Positions 23,561 to 31,291 of a stretch of DNA of 64,000 nt are shown in pieces. Location: positions 4,278,001-4,342,000 of the forward strand of contig NZ_JAUSYZ010000001.1 of NCBI RefSeq assembly GCF_030817195.1. Reading direction: 5' to 3'. A program made the position numbers and the translations under genes. Every line of letters begins with the position of its first letter. The first letter of the stretch is position 1. Below the pieces are notes generated by a model. It was not told the DNA's origin and searched no databases. It saw only the letters and a program-made list of their open reading frames with translations. The stretch comes from Arthrobacter globiformis (lineage in GTDB: Bacteria > Actinomycetota > Actinomycetes > Actinomycetales > Micrococcaceae).

Positions 23561-25296
23561 TGGAGTGCCTCCTCGTCTGCTGCGTGGGCCCACTCGGCGA
23601 AGGTCTGGCCCTCGGCGCGGTCGGCGACGAACTTGCGGACAACCCGCTCGACGTAGTCAGGCAGGTCAGCGACGTAGACCTTCAGGCCGCGGACGGTGCG
23701 TCCCAGGCCTGCCTCTTCACGGTCGGCGGAAGCCAGCCCGCCGCCCAGGTGGACCTGGAAACCCGGGGTGGGGTCGCCGTCGGGCGTGGGAAGCATCATG
23801 CCCTTGAGCCCAATGTCCGCGGTCTGGATGCGGGCGCAGGAGTTGGGGCAGCCGTTGATGTGCAGGGACAGTGCCTGCGGGAGCTGGCCGCTGTCTGCGA
23901 GGTCGGCCAGGCGGCGTTCCAGCTCGGCGACGGCCGTGGCCGCGGTGACCTTGGTTTCGACGATGGCCAGCTTGCAGAACTCGATGCCGGTGCAGGCGAT
24001 GGTGCCGCGGCGGAACACGGACGGGCGGGCGGACAGGCCCAGCGCGTCGAGTTCGGCCACCAGCGGCTCCACCTCGTTCTTCTCCACGTCCAGCACCACG
24101 ATCTTCTGGTGCGGGGTGGTGCGCAGGCGGTAGGAGCCGCGGGCCTCGAGGGTGTCCGCGAGCTTCACCAGCTGCGCGCCGGAGAGGCGGCCAGCAACAG
24201 GGGTGGCACCGATGAAGAACTTGCCGTCCTTCTGCTCATGCACGCCCACGTGGTCGCCCGGGGTGGACGGCTTGGGTGCGGCGGGGCCGTCGGCCAGCTT
24301 GTAGCCGAGGTATTCGTCCTCGAGGATCTGGCGGAACTTCTCCGGACCCCAGTCGGCCATGAGGAACTTCAGGCGCGCCTTGGTGCGCATGCGGCGGTAG
24401 CCGTAGTCACGGAAGATGCTGGTGACGCCGAGCCACACATCCGCGGCCTGCTCCGGCTTCACAAAGGCACCGAGGCGCTTGCCGAGCATCGGGTTGGTGG
24501 ACAGCGCGCCGCCGGCCCACAGGTCGTAGCCGATGCCGAGTTCGGGGTGCTTGACGCCCACCAGGGCGAAGTCATTGATCTCGTGCACCACGTCCTGGCT
24601 CGGGTGGCCGGTGATGGCGGTCTTGTACTTGCGCGGCAGGTTGGAGAGCAGCGGGTTGCCGATGAACCGCTCGCCCAGCTCTTCGATGAGCGGGGTGGGG
24701 TCGATGATCTCGTCCTTGGCGATGCCTGCTACCGGGGAGCCGAGGATGACACGGGGAACGTCGCCGCAGGCCTCGGTGGTGGACAGGCCGTTGCTCTCGA
24801 GGCGGCGCCAGATCTCGGGGATGTCCTCCACGCGGATCCAGTGCAGCTGGATGTTCTGGCGGTCCGTGAGGTCCGCGGAATCCCGTGCAAAGTCCACGGA
24901 GATCTGGCCGATGACGCGCAGCTGCTCGGTGGTCAGCGCACCGCCGTCGATGCGGACGCGGAGCATGAAGTACTTGTCCTCAAGCTCGTGCGGCTCCAGC
25001 GTTGCGGTCTTGCCGCCGTCGATCCCGGGCTTGCGCTGCGTGTACAGGCCCCACCAGCGGAAGCGGCCGTGCAGGTCCTGGCCGGGGATGGCGTCGAAGC
25101 CTTCCTTGGCGTAGATGGACTCGATACGCTCGCGGACGTTGAGGCCGTCGTCTTCCTGCTTCCAGGTTTCGTTGGCGTTAAGCGGCGTGGTTCCGTCCAC
25201 CTTCCACTGGCCGTGAGGCTTGGCGGCGGGTCGGGAGGCACGGGCGGGGCGCGCGGGCTTGTCCGTGGACGCTCCGGCTAGAGCTGTATCAGTCAT
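23557..25296 (-). CDS. sir: ferredoxin-dependent sulfite reductase
   Basis: A 579-residue siroheme/4Fe-4S enzyme of the NirA/Sir family, reducing sulfite to sulfide with six electrons from ferredoxin. The cluster cysteines are at 435, 441, 483 and 487 (CTGIEFC and CPNSC). Duplicated ferredoxin-like half-domains and siroheme-binding arginines in the first half are recognisable (DLTDRQNIQLHWI, RTTPHQKIVVLD). The position at the head of cysHDN, rather than in a nitrate cluster, supports sulfite over nitrite. Its ATG is the predicted first base of the mRNA: TACAGT ends six bases upstream. First gene of the overlapping operon sir-cysH-cysD-cysN. Confidence 0.93.
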   Translation of the reverse strand: MTDTALAGASTDKPARPARASRPAAKPHGQWKVDGTTPLNANETWKQEDDGLNVRERIESIYAKEGFDAIPGQDLHGRFRWWGLYTQRKPGIDGGKTATLEPHELEDKYFMLRVRIDGGALTTEQLRVIGQISVDFARDSADLTDRQNIQLHWIRVEDIPEIWRRLESNGLSTTEACGDVPRVILGSPVAGIAKDEIIDPTPLIEELGERFIGNPLLSNLPRKYKTAITGHPSQDVVHEINDFALVGVKHPELGIGYDLWAGGALSTNPMLGKRLGAFVKPEQAADVWLGVTSIFRDYGYRRMRTKARLKFLMADWGPEKFRQILEDEYLGYKLADGPAAPKPSTPGDHVGVHEQKDGKFFIGATPVAGRLSGAQLVKLADTLEARGSYRLRTTPHQKIVVLDVEKNEVEPLVAELDALGLSARPSVFRRGTIACTGIEFCKLAIVETKVTAATAVAELERRLADLADSGQLPQALSLHINGCPNSCARIQTADIGLKGMMLPTPDGDPTPGFQVHLGGGLASADREEAGLGRTVRGLKVYVADLPDYVERVVRKFVADRAEGQTFAEWAHAADEEALQ

Positions 25297-25377
25297 GCAT
25301 CGACTGTAGAGCCGCGCCGAAATACGTCACAAAGGACCGGAAATGCTAAGTCACCTAAGGAAACATTTCGTCATGAC
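25297..25377 (-). promoter_or_regulatory. sir-cysHDN promoter with sulfur box (leaderless)
   Basis: Minus strand: diverged 48-bp box (25377 to 25330), TTGTGA -35, 18-bp spacer, TACAGT -10, six bases, ATG. It matches the cysG box at 21 of the first 31 positions and retains the distal CGTCA. Confidence 0.7.
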
Positions 25378-25399
25378 TCGCCGGGAGGCCTTGAACGGC

Positions 25400-25424
25400 G
25401 CCGCCGGCTGTGCTTTCCGGCGGC
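25400..25424 (-). terminator. hairpin downstream of the chelatase gene
   Basis: GCCGCCGG (25400-25407) pairs with CCGGCGGC (25417-25424) around a 9-base loop, 18 bases after the chelatase stop and upstream of the sir promoter. Confidence 0.45.
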
Positions 25425-25441
25425 CTGCTTCCCGCCGCTTT

Positions 25442-26233
25442 TCAGGACTTGACTGGGTGGGCGGCCAGGGCGGCGTCGTACCGTTCCAGCGCGATCTCCG
25501 CGAGCACCGGCGAGGGCAGCAGCGGCTCGGTCACGAGGTCCGCCCCGGCCTTGGCGAGCTGGTCGTGGAAAAAGCCCGGCGCCAGGAGATACGAGGCCAC
25601 CACCACGCGCCCGCCAACGCTCACGCCCCCGGCCGACTCCCCCGCGCCGGCGCCGCCCGCGGCTTCCTCGCGGAGCATGGCGACGGCTTCGGGCACCGAC
25701 GGTTTGGCCGAGGCGCCATACGCGGGCGCAATCCGGTTGGAGCGGAGGTTCCTCAGCTGCCCGGCCAGTTCCTCGACGCTGAGGGCGGCGTTCGGGTTGG
25801 ATGAGCCAGCGGCGGCGAGGACGATCGCGTCGTTGTCCGTAACACCTGCCTCCCGCAGCCGCTGGTCCAGCAGGGCGGCGAGTCGGGGGTCGGGCCCAAG
25901 CGGCGCCGCGGCCACCGTGCCAGGCCGGCTCTTTACGGCCTTCGCGATGTCCACCTTCACGTGGTAGCCCACGCTGAGCAATAAGGGAACGACGACGGCG
26001 GAGGCACCGGCGGCGCTTGGCTCGCCGCCGGCCTGGGGTGCTACGGCGGCGGGGTCCGCGGGGAGCCCGGCCACCACGTCCACCAGATCGGGCTGCTGGA
26101 CGTCCACATATGCTTCGCGGACGTCAAGCCCCGGACGCAGCGCGGCGATGGCGTCACGGAGGGCGTTGACCTCGGCGGCTCCCTGCGCGTTGGAGGTCCC
26201 ATGGGCACAGGCGATCAGGATCGGGCTATTCAT
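25442..26233 (-). CDS. sirohydrochlorin chelatase (CbiX/SirB type)
   Basis: A 263-residue protein with the two-lobed CbiX/SirB plan. It begins ILIACAHGTSNAQG, with the metal-binding histidine of the chelatase family at about residue 11, and has a second histidine in LLSVGYHVKVDIA and a mirrored C-terminal lobe (IVLAAAGSSNPNA, then VVVASYLLAPGFFHDQL). It would insert iron into sirohydrochlorin for siroheme; a cobalt role is possible but nothing else in the window points to cobalamin. A Gly/Ala/Ser-rich insert of about 20 residues separates the lobes. It lies just upstream of the sir promoter on the same strand and is terminated separately; it lacks the 48-bp sulfur box. Confidence 0.87.
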   Translation of the reverse strand: MNSPILIACAHGTSNAQGAAEVNALRDAIAALRPGLDVREAYVDVQQPDLVDVVAGLPADPAAVAPQAGGEPSAAGASAVVVPLLLSVGYHVKVDIAKAVKSRPGTVAAAPLGPDPRLAALLDQRLREAGVTDNDAIVLAAAGSSNPNAALSVEELAGQLRNLRSNRIAPAYGASAKPSVPEAVAMLREEAAGGAGAGESAGGVSVGGRVVVASYLLAPGFFHDQLAKAGADLVTEPLLPSPVLAEIALERYDAALAAHPVKS

Positions 26234-26278
26234 AGGGGCTAGCGTAACGTTGGTGCTGCACTGTCCGCCCCTTGAAAT

Positions 26279-26965
26279 ATGCCGGGACGCTCCATGACAT
26301 TCTCTTTTGACATCGCCCTGGCATGGCTGGACCTGGCCGGCATCTTCTTTTTCGCGGTGTCCGGATCGCTGCTCGCCGCACGGAAGCAGTTCGACCTCCT
26401 CGGGTCCCTTCTGCTCGCCTCCCTGGTCTCCCTGGGTGGCGGCGTGATCCGCGACATTATCCTCAATTCCGGCCCACCTGCTGCGTTCAGCAACCCTGCC
26501 TACCTGGTGCCGCCGCTGCTGGCCACCGGGCTGGTGTACTACCTGTTCTCCAGCGTCCAGCGCTTCACGTCACTCCTCACCCTGTTCGATGCCGCCGGCC
26601 TGGCCCTCTTCTGCATCACAGGGACGCTCAAGGCGTTGTCCCTCGGCATGAATCCCGTCGCCGCCGTGCTGCTCGGCGTCACGACGGCGGTGGGCGGCGG
26701 GCTGCTGCGCGACATCACCGCCAACGAAGTGCCGCAGCTGTTCGATGCCCGGGACCTCTACGCCCTGCCTGCCTTCACGGGCGCCGCGCTCACCACCTTC
26801 CTGTGGCTCATGGGCGCCTTTAATCCCCTCTCGGCGTGCGCCGTGGCGGCCCTGGTCTTCGCGTTCCGGGTGGTGGCCTGGCGCCGCTCGTGGCGCATTC
26901 CGCTGGCGGTCCGCGGGTGGCACCGGCTCGGTCTGGAACCCGGGAATTCGAGGGGCCGGGATTAG
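26279..26965 (+). CDS. trimeric intracellular cation channel (TRIC/UPF0126) family protein
   Basis: A 228-residue membrane protein built from two repeats, each of three helices and each carrying the family's glycine motif: GGGVIRDIIL and GGGLLRDITA. The first helix, LDLAGIFFFAVSGSLLAARKQFDLLG, is typical. Bacterial members form trimeric K+-selective channels or carry glycine; the role here is unknown. An inner ATG 15 bases later (MTFSFDIALAW) is an equally good start, and neither has a clear Shine-Dalgarno. It is divergent from the chelatase gene, sharing a 45-base promoter region, and precedes the SMI1-like gene by 14 bases. Confidence 0.85.
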   Translation: MPGRSMTFSFDIALAWLDLAGIFFFAVSGSLLAARKQFDLLGSLLLASLVSLGGGVIRDIILNSGPPAAFSNPAYLVPPLLATGLVYYLFSSVQRFTSLLTLFDAAGLALFCITGTLKALSLGMNPVAAVLLGVTTAVGGGLLRDITANEVPQLFDARDLYALPAFTGAALTTFLWLMGAFNPLSACAVAALVFAFRVVAWRRSWRIPLAVRGWHRLGLEPGNSRGRD

Positions 26966-26979
26966 TTAGGATAAGAGCC

Positions 26980-27402
26980 ATGACTGACATGTTCCTCGAG
27001 AAGTTCCGCGCGCTTGTTCCGAAGTATCTCGAAGACGAATGGCAGGAAGAGGACGGGCTATCCGCCGAGGAACTGGACGCAGAGCTCTCCGATCACCAGT
27101 TCACTATCCCCCTGGTGCTGCGCGAGTTCTACCTGGCGCTCGGCGGGTGCGAGGACCTCATGGAGGCCTACCACTACTTCTGGGACCCCGAGGAACTCGA
27201 AGTGGACGACGAGGGCTTCCTGATGTTCCTCGAGGACGAGGAAGAAAACTTCACCTGGGGCTTCCGCATCGGCGACCTGAGCGTCCCGGACCCCATCGTG
27301 TACCGCCGGAACAACGCCCGCGGCCAGTGGAAGAGCGAGGAAGGCACCTTCTCGGAGTTCGTCTTCGACATGTTCGACTGGGCCTTCAACGACGAGGACT
27401 AG
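26980..27402 (+). CDS. acidic SMI1/KNR4 (SUKH)-like protein
   Basis: A 140-residue, strongly acidic soluble protein. The order of elements (an opening helix, IPLVLREFYLALGGCEDL, a DPEEL helix, then strands FLMFLEDEEENFTWGF and DPIVYR and a closing helix EFVFDMFDWAF) matches the SMI1/KNR4 or SUKH fold, where LREFY-x-x-x-GG is typical. SUKH proteins include immunity proteins against secreted nuclease toxins as well as housekeeping forms. No toxin gene is adjacent, so immunity is only one option. A much longer frame exists upstream within the TRIC gene but lacks coding character; AGGA precedes this ATG. Confidence 0.7.
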   Translation: MTDMFLEKFRALVPKYLEDEWQEEDGLSAEELDAELSDHQFTIPLVLREFYLALGGCEDLMEAYHYFWDPEELEVDDEGFLMFLEDEEENFTWGFRIGDLSVPDPIVYRRNNARGQWKSEEGTFSEFVFDMFDWAFNDED

Positions 27403-27440
27403 CTTCTCCTGCCCTCCCAGCAATCCGGCCCCGCGACCGA

Positions 27441-27519
27441 AACGGGGCACTTTGACGCGGAACACGCCGCGGATTGGGCTGAAGAGGCCATAACCTGCCG
27501 CAAAGTGCCCCACGACGGC
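27441..27519. repeat. dispersed ~80-bp inverted-repeat element, copy 2
   Basis: It opens ACGGGGCACTTTGACGCGGA and closes CAAAGTGCCCCACGACGGC, arms that pair with each other; the middle carries ACGCCGCGGATTGGGC. It lies between convergent genes. Confidence 0.6.
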
Positions 27520-27565
27520 AGCGGCTGCCACGCGGCGTCCTCTAGGGAAAGTACGACGGCGGGAG

Positions 27566-28405
27566 TCACCGTGCGTCGAAGGCTCCCCGCCGGCGCAACT
27601 CGAGTACCTCGAGCACTTCGGCCACCATCCGCGCAGGGTGATTGACGACGTCGTCGTAGCCGTACCGCAGCCCAAGGTTCCCGCCGATGACCGTGGCGTT
27701 GTTGCGCTTCCGGTCCTTCTTCACTTGCCGGGGCTCCAGGTGCGTGCCGCCGTCGGCTTCCACCACGAGGCAGTCCTCGATCAGGAAGTCGACCTCGCCC
27801 ACGCCCGGAAGCTGCACGTGCCGGCGGACATGAAGCCCCGCCCGCCGGAAATGGAAGTTGGCCAGGACCTCAAGAACTGAGTCCGCCCGCGGGATCACAT
27901 GGTCCAGGACGGCCCGGGCGCGGGCATTGCGGTTTCCCGGAAGCTTGCGCCGCAGGAACTCCACGCTGATGTCGCCCCGCTGGACGGCGCACTGGACCAT
28001 CACCAGTGACTCCAGCTCCGGCAGGCAGCGCAATGCGTGAATGAGGACGTCCGCCAGGCCAGCGACCGGCAGCCAGGAATGGCGCGCATGGAGGCACCGG
28101 CCGTGGGGCAGCGCTCCCGGAGGGGTGGCCTTGTGGCCGGGACTCAGGTGCACAAGACCCGCCCCATGCAGCGTCCACAGCCGGTAGGTGGGGGCAGCCG
28201 ACAGGCACGTCAGCAGCGCATTGTGGTGCAGCGCCAGCCCGAGGACGCATGCCTCCCCGGGCAGGCTGTAGACGCCCCGCCTGATCCGCACGATGCGCCC
28301 CGCGGCCACCGCCCTGCCCAACGAGGTGCGCGTGAACCCTGCAGCCTGCAGCGCCGACGCCCTGGCCGCCCCGGCCCGGGTGCTGAGGAAAGCCTCAATC
28401 TCCAT
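27566..28405 (-). CDS. AbiEi-like N-terminus fused to a DUF559 (Vsr-like) nuclease domain
   Basis: A 279-residue protein. Residues about 10-60 form an AbiEi-antitoxin-like winged helix (ALQAAGFTRTSLGRAVAAGRI, then VRIRRGVYSLPG). A central helical region follows. The C-terminus is DUF559, a restriction-endonuclease-like fold: GEVDFLIEDCLVVEADGG with the catalytic Asp and Glu, then a KKDRKRN basic helix. Such solitary proteins are common and often numerous in Arthrobacter-like genomes; some annotations call them type IV toxin-antitoxin AbiEi proteins. No AbiEii partner is present. A remnant of a second member lies at 36416-36592. The ATG at 28405 fits the domain start; the longer frame upstream runs through repeat copy 3. 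Confidence 0.8.
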   Translation of the reverse strand: MEIEAFLSTRAGAARASALQAAGFTRTSLGRAVAAGRIVRIRRGVYSLPGEACVLGLALHHNALLTCLSAAPTYRLWTLHGAGLVHLSPGHKATPPGALPHGRCLHARHSWLPVAGLADVLIHALRCLPELESLVMVQCAVQRGDISVEFLRRKLPGNRNARARAVLDHVIPRADSVLEVLANFHFRRAGLHVRRHVQLPGVGEVDFLIEDCLVVEADGGTHLEPRQVKKDRKRNNATVIGGNLGLRYGYDDVVNHPARMVAEVLEVLELRRRGAFDAR

Positions 28406-28470
28406 GCCTCCAAGGTGCCGTGCGGCCCCGAAGACCGGGAGGTCCGGACTGCGCCATGTGGACAACCCGG

Positions 28471-28554
28471 CCGTCGTGGGGCACTTTGGCGCGGGACACG
28501 CCGAGGTTTGGGCCTGGGCCGGCCCTCGGTCGCCGCAATGTGCCCCACGACGGC
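28471..28554. repeat. dispersed ~80-bp inverted-repeat element, copy 3
   Basis: The best copy: CCGTCGTGGGGCACTTTGGC at the left, and at the right GTGCCCCACGACGG, its mirror, with GCGGGACACGCCGAGG inside. Confidence 0.65.
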
Positions 28555-28693
28555 GCGGCGGCCGGCAGAGGGATGACCAGGGCGCGTGTGACACGCCGAT
28601 TAACAGAAGATTTGGCGGATGTGACAAAGCTGTCATAGAGTGTTTCTCGGATCCACTGAATGCCTCCGGTGGATTTGATGCGAACGGAGAGGC

Positions 28694-28747
28694 GGCCCCG
28701 GTTCCGGGCAGCGTATGACTCGTGACGCTGCTTGAAACCGGGGCCGT
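28694..28747. repeat. two-tier hairpin in an intergenic region
   Basis: CGGCCCCGGTT (28694-28704) pairs with AACCGGGGCCG (28737-28747), and an inner GCAGCGT (28709-28715) with ACGCTGC (28726-28732). The 437 bases from 28406 to 28842 otherwise hold only repeat copy 3 and the polyprenyl synthase terminator; I see no gene. Confidence 0.5.
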
Positions 28748-28780
28748 TCCGGTTAAAGGGGCAGGGCCGGTGAAAACAGG

Positions 28781-28813
28781 GAAGGCCCGGCACCTTGGGG
28801 GGCGGGCCTTCCT
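28781..28813 (-). terminator. terminator of the menG-menJ-polyprenyl synthase operon
   Basis: GGAAGGCCCG pairs with CGGGCCTTCC over 10 bp and the minus strand runs on into CTGTTTTC, 30 bases after the synthase stop. Confidence 0.75.
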
Positions 28814-28842
28814 TGGCTGGTCTGCTCCAGCCAGTACTGCTG

Positions 28843-29943
28843 CTAGCTGGCGCGGTCCACCACAGCGTGCGCGAAGCTGGACAGCGAGGCCTTCACAACA
28901 CCCTCCGGCAGCGGGGCAAGCGCCGCGATGGCGTCGGCCGCCCAGGCACGGGCCACCACCCAGGACTCCGCCGTGACCGGGTGCGCGCGCAGCCCGGCAA
29001 CGGCTTCAGCGAGGGCCTCATCCGAGGAGAGGTCACCGTCGATCAGCTTGAGAAGTTCGACGGCGGACAGGTCACCGTCCGCTGCCGCCTTGCGGAGCAG
29101 CAGCACTGGAAGGGTGGGGACGCCTTCGCGAAGGTCAGTGCCCGGGGACTTGCCGGACTTGACCTTGACGCCCGTGACGTCGATGACGTCGTCGGCGAGC
29201 TGGAACGCGACGCCCACTTTCTCGCCGTACTCCACCAGGACGTTCTCGTAGGCCTCGTCGGCTCCGGAGAAGATGGCGCCGAACTGACCGGAGGCCGCCA
29301 CCAGCGAACCGGTCTTGTCCGCGATCACGGACAGGTAGTGCTCCACCGGGTCCTCGTCCGGGCGCGGGCCGACGGTCTCGTGCAGCTGGCCGAGGCACAG
29401 CCGCTCGAAGGTCCGGGCCTGGATGCCGAGCGCACGGGAGCCGAGCTCGGACACGAGAATGGAGGCGCGGGCAAAGATGAGGTCGCCGGTGAGGACGGCG
29501 ACGGAGTTGCCCCAGACCTCGTGGGCCGTGGGCGCACCGCGGCGGAAGGGCGCGGAGTCCATGACGTCATCGTGGTACAGCGTGGCCAGGTGCGTCAGCT
29601 CAACCACGACGGCGGCCTGCACCACGGCGGGCAGCGACGCGTCGCCCAGGTGTGCGCAGAGCAGGGTCAGCAGGGGGCGGATGCGCTTGCCGCCGGCCTC
29701 CACGAGGTGGCGCGACGTTGCGTCAGCCAAGGGGTCGGAGTTGGCGATCGCTTCGCGGAGTTTCTTCTCCACCCTGGCCAGATTGGTGGTGATGGCAGGA
29801 CCCAGGTCGGGGTCTTCCGCGATGGCCGCGAAACCTGCCGGCAGCTGCAGTCCGGTGGCGATGGCGGTGGTGTTGAGGCTGGGTTCGGAGTCCGGCAGGC
29901 CGTGCCCGGCGTGCGTCCAGCTGTGGTTCGCGGAGTTGGTCAC
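28843..29943 (-). CDS. polyprenyl diphosphate synthase (menaquinone side chain)
   Basis: A 366-residue trans-prenyltransferase. The first aspartate-rich motif DDVMD is at 125-129 and the second is DDVID in QLADDVIDVTG; GGKRIRPLL and the GDLI and TGSL segments are in place. Bulky-residue gating before the first motif (HLATLYHDD) is that of medium or long-chain enzymes. The GTG start lies nine bases after the stop of the MenJ-like reductase gene, in one operon with menG, so the product most likely makes the menaquinone tail (for example C40-C45); chain length cannot be read with certainty. The 50-residue N-terminal extension is not conserved in the family core. Confidence 0.88.
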   Translation of the reverse strand: MTNSANHSWTHAGHGLPDSEPSLNTTAIATGLQLPAGFAAIAEDPDLGPAITTNLARVEKKLREAIANSDPLADATSRHLVEAGGKRIRPLLTLLCAHLGDASLPAVVQAAVVVELTHLATLYHDDVMDSAPFRRGAPTAHEVWGNSVAVLTGDLIFARASILVSELGSRALGIQARTFERLCLGQLHETVGPRPDEDPVEHYLSVIADKTGSLVAASGQFGAIFSGADEAYENVLVEYGEKVGVAFQLADDVIDVTGVKVKSGKSPGTDLREGVPTLPVLLLRKAAADGDLSAVELLKLIDGDLSSDEALAEAVAGLRAHPVTAESWVVARAWAADAIAALAPLPEGVVKASLSSFAHAVVDRAS

Positions 29944-29952
29944 TGGTTAACC

Positions 29953-31287
29953 CTAACTTTTTGTTGCGGAAACCGCTGATTTGAGGCCGGAAGGGGCAAG
30001 GGCGGAGGTGTTGGAGGTGGCCGGGACCAGCAGTTCGAGCACGCGGATGACGCGGTCCTCGAAGCCCTTGGCCGACGGGTCGGTCAGGTTGGCCAGCAAC
30101 CGGACCACAAAGCGCATCAGCACGGGAATGGGCATCCCCGTCCGCAGGGCGAGCTTCATGACGGCGGGCTTGCCGATCAGCGCCGCGAAGGCACGCCCCA
30201 GCGTGAAGTGGGATCCCCACTGTTCCCGCACATAGTCCGCGTACCCCGCGAGCCGGGAGTCGGCGTCGGACGCGTTCCAGCCGCCGGAGGCTGAGCGCGA
30301 GGCGGCGTCAACGATGAACTCGGCCGCGAAGCGGGCGGACTCCATGGCGTAGGAGATGCCCTCGCCGTTGAACGGGGACACCATGCCACCGGCGTCGCCG
30401 AGCAGCAGCAGGCCGGGCGAGTAGTGCGGGGTGCGGTTGAAGCCCATGGGCAGGGCGGCGCCGCGGATCTCCCCCACCTGGTTCTCCGGGGTGAAGCCCC
30501 ACTCGGCGGGCATGCCTGCGGTCCACTCGCGGAGGACCTGCTTGTAGTCCAGCTTGCCGAATTCCTTGGACGAGTTGAGGATGCCCAGGCCCACGTTGGA
30601 CGTACCGTCGCCGACGCCGAACACCCAGCCGTAGCCGGGCAGCAGCTTGCCATCGCGGCCGGGAAGTTCCAGCCAGCCTTCCATCCAGTCGTCGTCATGC
30701 CGCGGGCTCTGGAAATACGTCCGCACGGCAACGCCCAGGGGCCGGTCGTCGCGCTTCTGGATGCCGAGCGAGACGGCGGTGCGGGTCGAGTTGCCGTCGG
30801 CGGCGAGCACGACGTCAGCGGTGAAGTCGAGCGTCTCCCCCGTCTTCCGTCCGGACTCGTCCAGGATCGCTGCGCGCACGCCGGTCACCCGACCGTCACC
30901 GTTGCGTAGCGCCTCGGTCACGCTGTGGCGTTCCAGGACGGTGGCGCCGGCGGCCTGAGCATGGCGGGCGAGTTCCTCGTCGAAACCGAGGCGGGTGCGG
31001 ATCAGGCCGTACTGCGGAAAGTCGGAGACCTCGGGCCAGGGCAGTTCGAGGCTGCGGCCGCCGGCAAGGAGGCGCAGCCCCTTGTTCCGGCGCCAGCCGT
31101 CCTGTTCGGGGTGCGGCAAGCCGAGCTTCTGGATCTCGCGGACAGCCCGCGGGGTGAGTCCGTCGCCGCACACTTTTTCGCGCGGGAAGGTGGTCTTTTC
31201 CAGGACCGTGACGTCGATGCCGGCTTTGGCGAGGTAATACGCGGCGGTGGATCCGGCGGGACCCGCGCCAACAATCAGTACTTTCAC
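29953..31287 (-). CDS. geranylgeranyl reductase family flavoprotein, MenJ-like
   Basis: A 444-residue FAD-dependent oxidoreductase. GAGPAGSTAAYYLAKAG is the N-terminal dinucleotide fold, FPREKVCGDGLTPRA the family's PxxK(x)CG segment, and LLLGDAGGMVSPFNGEGI the second FAD motif. In mycobacteria the homologue MenJ saturates one double bond of the menaquinone tail, and gene context is the same here (beside menG and a polyprenyl synthase), so that role is the best inference. Reduction of other isoprenoids cannot be excluded. The GTG start follows the menG TGA by two bases. Probably peripheral to the membrane. Confidence 0.85.
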   Translation of the reverse strand: MKVLIVGAGPAGSTAAYYLAKAGIDVTVLEKTTFPREKVCGDGLTPRAVREIQKLGLPHPEQDGWRRNKGLRLLAGGRSLELPWPEVSDFPQYGLIRTRLGFDEELARHAQAAGATVLERHSVTEALRNGDGRVTGVRAAILDESGRKTGETLDFTADVVLAADGNSTRTAVSLGIQKRDDRPLGVAVRTYFQSPRHDDDWMEGWLELPGRDGKLLPGYGWVFGVGDGTSNVGLGILNSSKEFGKLDYKQVLREWTAGMPAEWGFTPENQVGEIRGAALPMGFNRTPHYSPGLLLLGDAGGMVSPFNGEGISYAMESARFAAEFIVDAASRSASGGWNASDADSRLAGYADYVREQWGSHFTLGRAFAALIGKPAVMKLALRTGMPIPVLMRFVVRLLANLTDPSAKGFEDRVIRVLELLVPATSNTSALAPSGLKSAVSATKS

Positions 31288-31291
31288 AGTG

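Noticed and set aside
23557..25296. Assignment of the siroheme enzyme as a nitrite reductase
   Set aside because: The family cannot always be split by motif, but overlap with cysH-cysD-cysN and the shared promoter box favour sulfite.
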